Shown piece by piece: positions 1-6,223 of a DNA stretch of 17,656 bases; the stretch's first letter is position 1, and each line of letters begins with the position of its first letter. Origin of the DNA: Candidatus Saccharimonadota bacterium (lineage in GTDB: Bacteria; Patescibacteriota; Saccharimonadia; Saccharimonadales; Saccharimonadaceae); assembly GCA_030536095.1 (NCBI GenBank), contig JAUNQQ010000011.1:1-17656 (forward strand), in the 5' to 3' direction. A model generated the notes under the pieces. It worked only from the letters and a program-made list of their open reading frames with translations. It was not told the DNA's origin and searched no databases. The translations under genes were made by a program, and so were the position numbers.

Positions 1-1
1 C

Positions 2-232
2 GGTCGTTCTAACGATGTCGTTCAGAAAGCACCTTTCTCTATTGTTCGCTCAGGCCTCTACTACTGGGTGTCCGGCAACTCGCTCGATCGTGGTAGCGGC
101 GGCTACTACTGGTCTCGTGAGAGTAACAGCCCTATGGCCGCTTACCACTTGTACTTCCACTCTGCCTACTTCAATCTGCAGCACACGAGCAGTAAGATCT
201 ACGGTTTTACGGTGCGTTGTGTAGCGCGGTAG
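2..232 (+). CDS. C-terminal part of a secreted surface protein (partial, 5' end outside window)
   Basis: An open frame enters from the window edge and reads 76 residues to a TAG stop. The peptide is rich in Tyr, Ser, Gly and Asn, with segments such as SGLYYWVS, GGYYWSRES and a final YGFTVRCVAR. This ending resembles the Fibrobacter-type paralogous (FISUMP-like) domain that closes many Saccharibacteria cell-surface proteins; that family call is from memory. Codon use is unlike the other + strand genes: all eight Tyr codons are TAC and most Asn codons AAC, whereas gyrB and thrS mostly use TAT and AAT. This suggests strong translational selection or a different history. A terminator follows within 35 bases. 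The role in adhesion or host contact is inferred; the start and any signal peptide lie outside the window. Confidence 0.75.
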   Translation, partial: GRSNDVVQKAPFSIVRSGLYYWVSGNSLDRGSGGYYWSRESNSPMAAYHLYFHSAYFNLQHTSSKIYGFTVRCVAR

Positions 233-265
233 AGTTATTAGTGACAAGAATCTAGACTTAGAGAT

Positions 266-303
266 AAAAGGCAATAACGAGTGGGAAAGGTTATTACCTT
301 TTT
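266..303 (+). terminator. Rho-independent terminator of the surface-protein gene
   Basis: The arms AAAAGG-C-AATAAC (266-278) and GTTATT-A-CCTTTT (290-302) pair with one mismatch around an 11-base loop, and the 3' arm runs into a T tract. It lies 34 bases after the stop codon of the surface protein. Confidence 0.75.
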
Positions 304-329
304 CTGTGGAGGAGATATGGGTTTAGGGC

Positions 330-346
330 GGTGGGTCGCGAGGGGC
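330..346. repeat. 17-base copy of the tRNA-Val 3' end
   Basis: The 17 bases at 330-346 are identical to 625-641, which encode the 3' acceptor strand, the discriminator base, two bases of CCA and part of the T arm of tRNA-Val. They are in the same orientation, 295 bases apart. A repeated tRNA 3' end is what site-specific integration or loss of an element leaves behind, but no integrase is present and the interval is very short. Confidence 0.7.
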
Positions 347-347
347 A

Positions 348-612
348 ATGGATTTGCCGGCGCAAATCCATAGCGCAGGGCGTCGTCTCAAGAAATCCTA
401 AATGAAGTTTAGGATTTCTATTCGACTCCTACTGCGTCCGAATCCCTGCGGGGTTCTCACTCTTCGTGCGCGATACACTGTCAGAACAAAAATTAAATCC
501 CTACGGGATTTACTTTTTGTTCTGGTGGGACGGATGCTTCGCATCCTATTCCCACCTGCGCATTCTCGGAAATAAAAATATAAGACCCTTACGGGTCTTG
601 CATTTTTATTTC
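348..612 (-). repeat. Run of six hairpins downstream of tRNA-Val
   Basis: Gene-free stretch packed with consecutive inverted repeats: 348-357/362-371 (10 bp); 391-402/408-419 (12 bp, perfect); 440-446/450-456; 482-501/505-524 (19 bp with one mismatch); 524-530/550-556 enclosing 532-537/541-546; and 569-588/593-612. The fourth and sixth share a plan: an outer A/T helix, a central AAATCCC or AAGACCC helix, and a TAC or TTAC loop. Both halves differ together, so pairing is kept while sequence changes. Read on the minus strand these two have U-rich 3' arms like terminators. No protein-coding frame in the stretch looks real. Confidence 0.75.
569..612 (-). terminator. Probable terminator of tRNA-Val
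   Basis: On the minus strand the hairpin AAGACCC-GTAA-GGGTCTT is followed by the U-rich run ATATTTTTATTTC. It starts 12 bases after the encoded CCA. The similar hairpin at 482-524 could be a second, backup terminator. Confidence 0.65.
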
Positions 613-623
613 TCTCGAATGCT

Positions 624-700
624 TGGTGGGTCGCGAGGGGCTCGAACCCCCGACCTTCTCGGTGTAAACGAGACGCTCTAGCCAACTGAGCTAGCGACCC
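624..700 (-). tRNA. tRNA-Val (anticodon UAC)
   Basis: On the minus strand the sequence folds as a complete tRNA. The acceptor arms are GGGTCGC and GCGACCC. The D arm contains GCTCAGTTGGCTAGAGC. The anticodon stem TCTCG/CGAGA closes the loop TTTACAC with anticodon TAC, which reads GUA (Val). The T arm has the canonical loop TTCGAGC. Discriminator A73 is followed by an encoded CCA (624-626). It is transcribed divergently from thrS, and its 3' end is partly duplicated at 330-346. Confidence 0.97.
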
Positions 701-727
701 ATAGATATAAATATAAATATAGAAAAG

Positions 728-790
728 GTGCGATATTGGGGGGTTGGGACGGTTCACGGGAGAGTGAACCGCGGTGGACCAATATCGCAC
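728..790. repeat. Two-tier inverted repeat between tRNA-Val and thrS
   Basis: An outer 12-bp perfect stem (728-739 with 779-790) encloses an inner 8-bp perfect stem (750-757 with 764-771) with loop GGGAGA. In the + direction it is followed by TTTTATTTT, so it has terminator form. It lies between divergent genes and just upstream of the likely thrS -10 box, so it could be a fork or cruciform affecting both promoters, or an attenuator if transcription starts further upstream. There is not enough room before it for a T-box stem I. Confidence 0.7.
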
Positions 791-810
791 TTTTATTTTA
801 CCACAAAGAA

Positions 811-819
811 TGCTAAAAT
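811..819 (+). promoter_or_regulatory. Extended -10 promoter of thrS
   Basis: TGCTAAAAT gives an extended -10 (TG at 811-812, TAAAAT at 814-819) with a poor -35. Transcription would start near 826, leaving a leader of about 16 bases that includes the ribosome-binding sequence AAAGGTG (828-834). Confidence 0.5.
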
Positions 820-841
820 GGAAGAAGAAAGGTGAATTTTT

Positions 842-2677
842 ATGAAAAAAGTTGAGAAAAAGGAGGAGACGGTGGAAAAAATTGAGAAAATGCGGCATAG
901 TCTGGCGCATGTTTTGGCGGCGGCAGTGCAGGAAATGTATCCGGAGGCGAAATTTGGGATGGGGCCGGCGGTGGAGAATGGATTTTATTATGATATTGAT
1001 TTTGGTGCGACAAAAATAGCCGAAAGTGATTTGCCGAAAATTGAAAAGCGGATGAAAAAAATTATTGCGCGGAAGTTTAAGATGGTGAAGATGGCGGTAA
1101 AAAGGGAAGAGGCGCTGAAGTGGGCGAAGGAGAATGGGCAGAATTTTAAGAAAGAGCTGATTCAGGATTTGGCGAAGGATGAGGAAATTTCGTTTTATCT
1201 GATGACGAATGTAGAGGAGAAAGATTTTCGGAAGGCGTGTGAGGCGGCGGAATTTGTGGATTTATGTAAGGGGCCGCATCTGGAAAGTTTGGGGGAAATT
1301 GGGTCGTTTCGACTGACGAAGGTGGCGGGTGCGTATTGGCGAGCGGATGAAAAGAGGGAGATGCTGACGCGGATTTATGGGGTGGCGTTTTCGACGGAAG
1401 AGGAATTGAACAATTTTATTACTCAGCAAGAGGAAGCGAAGGCACGGGATCATCGGAAGCTGGGGAAGGAGCTGGATTTATTCTGTTTTTCAGATTTAGT
1501 AGGGTCAGGACTGCCGCTGTTTACACCGAGGGGAACGGCATTAAGGGAAATGTTGAATGCTTTTGCCCAGAGTTATCGGGAGAAAAATGGGTATCAGAAA
1601 GTTTGTATTCCGCACATTGCGAATGTGAGTTTGTATAAAACTTCGGGGCATTTTGAAAAGTTTCCGGAATTGATGCGGTTTGTTAGTTCGGAATCGGGGG
1701 ATGAGTTGGCACTGAAGCCAGTGAACTGTCCGCATCATTCGCAGATTTATGCGAGCCAGCCGCGGTCATATAAGGATTTGCCGATGAAATTACTGGAGAC
1801 GACTATGGTGTATCGGGACGAAAGAAAGGGGGAACTGGGTGGACTTTCGCGAGTTAGGGCGATTACGCAGGATGATTCGCATGTGTTTTGTACGGATGCG
1901 CAGGTTGAGCAGATTTTTGGGGAGCTGATTGCGTCGGCAAAGGATTTGTATAAGAGGGTTGATATGAAGCTGAAACTTAGGTTGTCATTTAGAGATGATG
2001 GAGAGGGGTATATCGGAGATGAGAAAATGTGGGAGAAGGCGCAAACGTCGATTGAGAAGATGGCAAAGAAATTTAAGATGGATTATTTTGTGGGGATTGG
2101 AGAGGCGGCGATGTATGGGCCGAAGATGGACTTTATGGCGGTGGATGCGATGGGGAGGGAATGGCAGCTTGCGACGGTGCAGCTGGATTATGCAATGCCG
2201 AAGCGATTTGGACTGGAATATACGGCAGAAGATGGGTCGAAGGCGACGCCGATTATGATTCATTGTGCGTTGATTGGTTCAATCGAGCGGTTTATGAGCG
2301 TGTTTATTGAGCATACGGCGGGGTGGTTTCCGTTTTGGTCGGCGCCGGAACAGGTGAGGATTGTGACGGTGAATGATAAGGTGGGGGAGTATGTAGAGAA
2401 GATATGCAAGGTACTGAATGGAGTGGTATTGGATGAGCCGGTCAGGGAAAATCACCTAAGATATTCGGTGGATACGACGGCGGACTCGCTGGGGAAGAAG
2501 ATCAAGCGGGGGACGGGGCTGAAAATTCCGATGATGTTGATTATTGGCCCTCAAGATGCTGAATGTAATGAAGTAAGCGTCAGGCGACACGAGATGGGAC
2601 TTAGTGGAAAGCAGGTGGAAGAGAAAGTGAAGCTGGGGGATTTGGCGAAGTATATCAGAGAGAATGCGCAAAGATAG
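842..2677 (+). CDS. thrS: Threonyl-tRNA synthetase lacking the TGS domain
   Basis: Charges tRNA-Thr with threonine in the cytoplasm. The 611-residue protein opens almost directly in the editing domain: HSLAH at 19-23 and CKGPH at 142-146 match the editing-site signatures. The class II catalytic core follows, with KTSGHFEKF (266-274), motif 2 YRDERKGELGGLSRVR (324-339) and motif 3 IGSIERF (478-484). The zinc ligands expected in the active site are present as C296, H347 and H474. The anticodon-binding domain occupies roughly 500-611. E. coli ThrRS has about 640 residues and an N-terminal TGS domain of about 60; only a Lys/Glu-rich stub of about 16 residues stands in its place. The usual NCPGH is NCPHH here. 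First gene of an operon; its end overlaps miaA by 14 bases. Confidence 0.97.
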   Translation: MKKVEKKEETVEKIEKMRHSLAHVLAAAVQEMYPEAKFGMGPAVENGFYYDIDFGATKIAESDLPKIEKRMKKIIARKFKMVKMAVKREEALKWAKENGQNFKKELIQDLAKDEEISFYLMTNVEEKDFRKACEAAEFVDLCKGPHLESLGEIGSFRLTKVAGAYWRADEKREMLTRIYGVAFSTEEELNNFITQQEEAKARDHRKLGKELDLFCFSDLVGSGLPLFTPRGTALREMLNAFAQSYREKNGYQKVCIPHIANVSLYKTSGHFEKFPELMRFVSSESGDELALKPVNCPHHSQIYASQPRSYKDLPMKLLETTMVYRDERKGELGGLSRVRAITQDDSHVFCTDAQVEQIFGELIASAKDLYKRVDMKLKLRLSFRDDGEGYIGDEKMWEKAQTSIEKMAKKFKMDYFVGIGEAAMYGPKMDFMAVDAMGREWQLATVQLDYAMPKRFGLEYTAEDGSKATPIMIHCALIGSIERFMSVFIEHTAGWFPFWSAPEQVRIVTVNDKVGEYVEKICKVLNGVVLDEPVRENHLRYSVDTTADSLGKKIKRGTGLKIPMMLIIGPQDAECNEVSVRRHEMGLSGKQVEEKVKLGDLAKYIRENAQR

Positions 2678-3419
2678 AGTTATAGTCATTGTAGGGCCGA
2701 CGGCGAGCGGAAAAACTGGGGTGGGGATTAGAACAGCGCTGGAGATTGAGCGAAGGTTTGGTTGCGCAGTGGAGATTATTTCGGCGGATTCGCGAGCGGT
2801 ATATAAGTATATGGATATTGGGACGGCAAAACCGACTATGGCGGAGATGCAGGGAGTGAAACATTGGGGATTGGATTTAGTAGAGCCAGGAGAAAGATGG
2901 ACGGTGGCGGACTGGAAGGCGTATGCGGAGAAGAAGATTGCCGAGATTCAGGAGCGAGGAAGTGTACCGATGGTGGTGGGTGGGGCAGGATTGTATATTG
3001 ATTCGCTAGTGTTTAATTACCAATTTTCTGGTGGGGCTGAACAAAAAAATTGTTCAGACAGGACAGAGATGGATGACAGGTTTAGGGTGTTTGGAGTGAG
3101 TACAGAAACGGAACAGCTGAGGGAAAATATTTATTCAAGGGTGAATAAAATGTTTACTCAGGAGCTTTTTTCGGAGGTTAAATTTCTTGTTCAAAAGTAT
3201 GGTTGGGGAAGTCAGGCAATGAAAAGTGATATTTATGAGTATGCGTGGAAATATTTGGAAGGGGAAATAAGTCTGGAAGAGGCGAAGAAACTGTGTTTTT
3301 ATGAGGATTGGCATTTGGCGAAAAGGCAGATGACGTGGTTTAAGCGGAATGAAAAAATTATATGGATTCCTCTTGAAAAAATTACTCAAAGTGTGCTAGA
3401 ATGTATACAGAATGAGTAA
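2664..3419 (+). CDS. miaA: tRNA dimethylallyltransferase, shortened
   Basis: Transfers dimethylallyl to N6 of A37 in tRNAs that read UNN codons. The 251-residue protein has the P-loop GPTASGKT (11-18), the SADSRAVYKYMDIGTAKPT block that in the family includes the catalytic Asp, and VVGGAGLYIDSLVF. The C-terminal part keeps YLEGEISLEEA and AKRQMTWFKR. Homologues usually have about 300-316 residues. Here the chain passes from NYQFSGG through a short linker straight to RFRVFGVSTETEQL, so most of the helical insertion domain that contacts the tRNA anticodon arm in E. coli MiaA is absent. No frameshift is seen, so this looks like an evolved reduction. It overlaps thrS by 14 bases and the next gene by 8. 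Confidence 0.93.
   Translation: MRKDRVIVIVGPTASGKTGVGIRTALEIERRFGCAVEIISADSRAVYKYMDIGTAKPTMAEMQGVKHWGLDLVEPGERWTVADWKAYAEKKIAEIQERGSVPMVVGGAGLYIDSLVFNYQFSGGAEQKNCSDRTEMDDRFRVFGVSTETEQLRENIYSRVNKMFTQELFSEVKFLVQKYGWGSQAMKSDIYEYAWKYLEGEISLEEAKKLCFYEDWHLAKRQMTWFKRNEKIIWIPLEKITQSVLECIQNE
3373..3402 (+). promoter_or_regulatory. Internal promoter inside the end of miaA
   Basis: TTGAAA (3373-3378), an 18-base spacer and TAGAAT (3397-3402) preceded by TG. Predicted transcription start is about 3 bases before the ATG at 3412, so the downstream regulator could be made from a nearly leaderless transcript. Confidence 0.5.
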
Positions 3420-4014
3420 AGAAAATGCAACAGCTATGGAACGGATTTTTGGTTCAAAGACAAGGGCAAAGCTTTTAGAGCTTTTCTTTTCGAATACAAA
3501 TAAGTCTTTTTATGTTCGAGAGATTACAAGGGTAATTGAGGAACAGATTAATTCGGTAAGAAGGGAATTGACGAATTTAGAGGCGGCGGGAATTGTTAAG
3601 AACGAGACTTTTGATAATAAAATTTATTACTCAGCAAATATGCGACATCCGTATTCAAAGGCATTAAAAGATTTGTTCAATTCGCATGGAGATGTGAACG
3701 AAGATAGGGGCGTAAAAAAGAATGTTTGGGAAGAATATTGTAAGTCGGTTTCGAAATATTTGTCGGGACTCATAGTGACTAATAGAAAGGTGGGGCAGGA
3801 TGGAGTAGATCTTCTGATAATAGGGAATGATAAGACGAAGAAATTGACGAGATGGGCGGAAGTAGTTGAGAAGCGAGTAGGGAAACCATTGAATTATGTG
3901 ATTATGTCGGAAGAGGATTTTGCGTACCGGAAAAGTGTGCGAGATAGGTTTATTGCGGATATAATGGAAATGGAAATCGCGGAGATTTATGATCCGGAGA
4001 AAATAATAAAGTAA
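3412..4014 (+). CDS. Winged-helix regulator with a nucleotidyltransferase-like C-terminal half
   Basis: A 200-residue protein with no signal peptide or membrane segment. Residues about 9-75 look like a winged helix-turn-helix: GSKTRAKLLELFF, a recognition region around YVREITRVIEEQINSVRREL, then NLEAAGIVKNE and a wing ending in YYSAN. The C-terminal half contains GVDLLIIGND, which resembles the metal-binding strand of MNT-type nucleotidyltransferases (SDIDLLVIG), but the upstream Gly-Ser and the first Asp are not obvious, so this half is probably catalytically inactive. Proteins pairing these two domains are common in archaea and Patescibacteria and are usually called transcriptional regulators. 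The target is unknown; autoregulation of the promoter at 3373-3402 is possible but unproven. It overlaps miaA by 8 bases. Confidence 0.75.
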   Translation: MSKENATAMERIFGSKTRAKLLELFFSNTNKSFYVREITRVIEEQINSVRRELTNLEAAGIVKNETFDNKIYYSANMRHPYSKALKDLFNSHGDVNEDRGVKKNVWEEYCKSVSKYLSGLIVTNRKVGQDGVDLLIIGNDKTKKLTRWAEVVEKRVGKPLNYVIMSEEDFAYRKSVRDRFIADIMEMEIAEIYDPEKIIK

Positions 4015-4022
4015 GGAGAAAT

Positions 4023-4514
4023 ATGTTTGAAATTACAAGCAAAAATCAGGATGAAATAACGATTACAGCTAAGCAAACGAGCGTAACTTTTAATGTCGCA
4101 CAAAACGAAATTGATGCGGGGCTTGAGGTGGGGAAGGTTCATGGGCCGGGGGAGTTTGAGATTGGGGATATGACGATTCGGGGTGTAGATGTGGCGGCGG
4201 TGGGGAAGGATGAAGAAAAAAAGACAACAGAGAAGAAAAAAGGCGAGACGATTTATGTGGCGGAGATTGGGGGAGTACATGTGGCGATTATTGGAGATGA
4301 TGAGAAGGCGCTGGATGAGGTGCCACAGGGATGTATATTATGTACGACGAGCGTTAGGGCGGTGAGAGAGGTTGAGCCGAAAATCGTAGTGGCGATGGGA
4401 AATGTGGACGGAATGGTGACAGAGCTAAAGTTATCGGCGAGAACAGAGAAGAAACTGAAGATTAAGAATGCATCAAGTTTGCCGATGAGCTTAGAGGTGG
4501 TGGCACTTACATGA
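4023..4514 (+). CDS. Metallo-beta-lactamase-fold-like protein without metal ligands
   Basis: A 163-residue protein preceded by AAGGAG at good spacing. The pattern GPGEFEIGDMTIRGVDV followed by ETIYVAEIGGVHVAIIGD resembles the strand repeats of COG2220-type beta-lactamase-fold hydrolases (PGEYEI...I.GI...IYRIEIDGI.I.H.GD). The HxHxDH motif and the other metal ligands are missing; only two His residues are present, so hydrolase activity is unlikely. A Lys-rich linker at about 61-75 may be a loop. The stop codon overlaps the start of the M50 protease gene (ATGA), which suggests translational coupling and perhaps a partner role. The fold is an inference from motif spacing. Confidence 0.6.
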   Translation: MFEITSKNQDEITITAKQTSVTFNVAQNEIDAGLEVGKVHGPGEFEIGDMTIRGVDVAAVGKDEEKKTTEKKKGETIYVAEIGGVHVAIIGDDEKALDEVPQGCILCTTSVRAVREVEPKIVVAMGNVDGMVTELKLSARTEKKLKIKNASSLPMSLEVVALT

Positions 4515-5161
4515 ATATAATGGTGGTAGTTTGTCTTTTTGTAGCGATAATTTTTTCGACGGTTTTACATGAATTGGCGCATGGGTGGACGGCGTATTTA
4601 TTGGGAGATACGACGGCGAAGGAAGAGGGAAGATTGAGCCTTAATCCACTTCGACATATTGATCCGGTAATGTCGCTAGTTTTGCCGATAATGTTGTATC
4701 TGATGGGGATGCCGATTCTCGGAGGAGCAAAGCCGGTGCCGATAGATTCGCGAAGATTAAAGGGCGGGGCGTGGGGAATGGCGTTAGTGGCAATTATGGG
4801 GCCGCTAACGAATTTCTTATTGGCATTTTTGGTTTTTGGAATTGGAGTTGCGACACATGCATTTATTTTACAGGGAGGAAACTGGTATGTGGCAGGGGAG
4901 ATGGGAGTAATTTTAAACCAGATTGTGCTGATGGAATTAGGATTTTTCTTGTTTAATATCATTCCAATTCCACCGTTGGATGGGTCGAGAGTATTGTATG
5001 CGATTTCGCCGGATGTGGTCAGGGATTTTCTGAGAAGGGTTGAGCCGTATGGGATTATGGTTGTGTACGGCTTATTAGTGTTTCTAAGTGGAGTATTTTC
5101 GAGGTACATGAGTGGAGCAATGGAGGGAATTATTCAATTTTTCTGGTTTATTTTTGGATGA
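4511..5161 (+). CDS. M50 family site-2-type intramembrane zinc protease
   Basis: A 216-residue polytopic membrane protein. The first helix carries the zinc-binding HELAH motif (20-24), and NIIPIPPLDGSRVL (149-162) supplies the third ligand, Asp157, as in the NxxPxxxLDG signature of the rhomboid-unrelated M50B proteases. Hydrophobic stretches lie at about 3-19, 54-70, 90-118, 132-155 and 182-213. There is no PDZ domain, as in the short SpoIVFB/YdcA-like group. Family members cut membrane-bound regulators or leftover signal peptides; the substrate here cannot be told. Its position after a regulator and the coupled ATGA overlap with the preceding gene suggest they work together. It ends in TGA, which shows that UGA is a stop in this genome. 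Confidence 0.9.
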   Translation: MNIMVVVCLFVAIIFSTVLHELAHGWTAYLLGDTTAKEEGRLSLNPLRHIDPVMSLVLPIMLYLMGMPILGGAKPVPIDSRRLKGGAWGMALVAIMGPLTNFLLAFLVFGIGVATHAFILQGGNWYVAGEMGVILNQIVLMELGFFLFNIIPIPPLDGSRVLYAISPDVVRDFLRRVEPYGIMVVYGLLVFLSGVFSRYMSGAMEGIIQFFWFIFG

Positions 5162-5166
5162 TTATC

Positions 5167-5175
5167 TGGTATAAT
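5167..5175 (+). promoter_or_regulatory. Extended -10 promoter of the 5182 RNA
   Basis: TGGTATAAT with TATAAT at 5170-5175 and no good -35. The predicted start, about 5181-5183, coincides with the 5' base of the closing helix of the RNA below. Confidence 0.7.
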
Positions 5176-5181
5176 AGAATT

Positions 5182-5312
5182 ACCCCAATGATTACATGAT
5201 TTTCCTGTACAATCATGTTTTTAGGGATTTCGTGGCTTTGTCTCCGTGGAGGCGAGCATAAGATTTTACCCACCTTGTCTATATGATAGGGAAAACAGGT
5301 CATTGGGGTTTT
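5182..5312 (+). ncRNA. Structured RNA of unknown class with a possible pseudoknot
   Basis: About 130 bases closed by a 10-bp perfect helix (5182-5191 with 5300-5309) that ends in TTTT. Inside are an 8-bp perfect hairpin (5194-5201 with 5211-5218) and a GC-richer hairpin (5235-5244 with 5249-5257, with a one-base bulge). The loop of the first hairpin contains CCTGT (5204-5208), which can pair with ACAGG (5295-5299) directly beside the closing helix. The RNA has its own extended -10 promoter and ends 20 bases before the Nudix-RNase H start. It could be a free small RNA, such as a 6S-type RNA, or a cis-acting leader or riboswitch for the next gene. It did not match the riboswitch consensus sequences I recall. 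Confidence 0.65.
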
Positions 5313-5331
5313 GGAATAATAAGGAGGTGGG

Positions 5332-6183
5332 ATGAAGCAACGAATTAGAGTAGTTGGACTTCTGAGACGAGAGGGGAAGGTTTTATATCTAAAAAAGGCG
5401 CAGGGAAGGGGCGTAGAGACGCCGAGTTGGGAGTTGCCGACAGGGAAGATTAATTTTGGCGAACAGCCGGAAGAGGCGATGGGGCGGATGATGTATGAGT
5501 CTCTAGGGGTGAGGATTCGGAAGATTAACCTGAAGGATGTGATTACTTTTACGGGATTTTCGGGCGCAAGTCAGCTGGGGAATCTTTTTATTATTTTTGA
5601 AATTGAGATGGATGAGGGGGAGAAAATTGTAACGCAGGAGAAATATACTGCGTATAAATTTTTGGGGACGGAGGAGCTGGCGAGGGTAGTGCTGGACGAT
5701 GCGACGGTGTCGGTGATTCAGATTGAGGAGGGGAAGGTAGGTAGTGGGAGTGGCGAGTTTTATCGGGCGGTGGCAAATGCGGCGACAGTTTATGTGGATG
5801 GGGCGTCGCGAGGAAATCCGGGGCCGGCGGGAATTGGGTATTATATTGTGGACGAGAATGGGGAAGTGCTAAAGCAAGGGGGGGAATTTATTGGATTTGC
5901 GACGAGTCGAGTGGCGGAATATTATGGGTTGAAGGAGGGGTGTCAGCAGGCATTGGGGCTTGGGTTGAAGAAGGTGAGGTTTGTGACGGATAATATGATG
6001 ATGATGCAGCAGATGCGAGGGGTTTATCAGGTGAAAAATAAGGATATTTCGCCGATTTATGAGGATGTAAAGAGATTGTTTGGGGAGTTTGAGGCGGTGG
6101 CGATTATGCAGGTGAATAGAGAGAAAAATCAGATGGCGGATAGGGAAGCGAATCTGGCGATTGATAAACATTTTCAGAGGTGA
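5332..6183 (+). CDS. Nudix-RNase HI fusion protein
   Basis: A 283-residue protein joining two enzyme domains. Residues about 1-135 are a Nudix fold with a box at 38-60: G38, E44, R52, E56, G59 and V60 are kept, but two glutamates of the REUXEE core are replaced (Met53 and Ser57), so nucleotide hydrolysis may be weak or lost. Residues about 150-280 are an RNase HI domain that cuts RNA in RNA-DNA hybrids, with all four acidic residues visible: D156 (YVDGASRGNPGPAG), E196 (AEYYGL), D220 (VTDN) and D270 (REKNQMAD). This RNase HI is of the short type, without an N-terminal hybrid-binding domain. The ribosome-binding site AAGGAGG (5321-5327) sits close to the ATG. The unit follows the structured RNA at 5182-5312 and precedes rnpB. 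Confidence 0.9.
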   Translation: MKQRIRVVGLLRREGKVLYLKKAQGRGVETPSWELPTGKINFGEQPEEAMGRMMYESLGVRIRKINLKDVITFTGFSGASQLGNLFIIFEIEMDEGEKIVTQEKYTAYKFLGTEELARVVLDDATVSVIQIEEGKVGSGSGEFYRAVANAATVYVDGASRGNPGPAGIGYYIVDENGEVLKQGGEFIGFATSRVAEYYGLKEGCQQALGLGLKKVRFVTDNMMMMQQMRGVYQVKNKDISPIYEDVKRLFGEFEAVAIMQVNREKNQMADREANLAIDKHFQR

Positions 6184-6190
6184 GTTTTTA

Positions 6191-6219
6191 TTGTAGTGCG
6201 AAGTGGGATGTGATATAAT
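6191..6219 (+). promoter_or_regulatory. Promoter of rnpB
   Basis: TTGTAG (6191-6196), a 17-base spacer and TATAAT (6214-6219) with the extension TGA. Transcription would start near 6226. Confidence 0.8.
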
Positions 6220-6223
6220 GGAG

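Noticed and set aside
15..224. 69-residue open frame starting with ATG
   Set aside because: It is out of frame with the surface-protein tail, whose Tyr/Gly-rich reading frame enters from the window edge.
728..796. T-box riboswitch before thrS, suggested by GTGAACCGCGG at 764-774
   Set aside because: The likeness to the T-box core is partial and the bases form a perfect 8-bp hairpin instead. Only about 27 bases lie between the divergent tRNA and the repeat, too few for stem I.
398..910. 170-residue minus-strand open frame
   Set aside because: It runs through the tRNA, the hairpin run and the start of thrS; the peptide is low-complexity and matches nothing.
4511..6183. UGA recoding (genetic code 25)
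   Set aside because: TGA ends the MBL-like, M50 and Nudix-RNase H genes at the expected positions.
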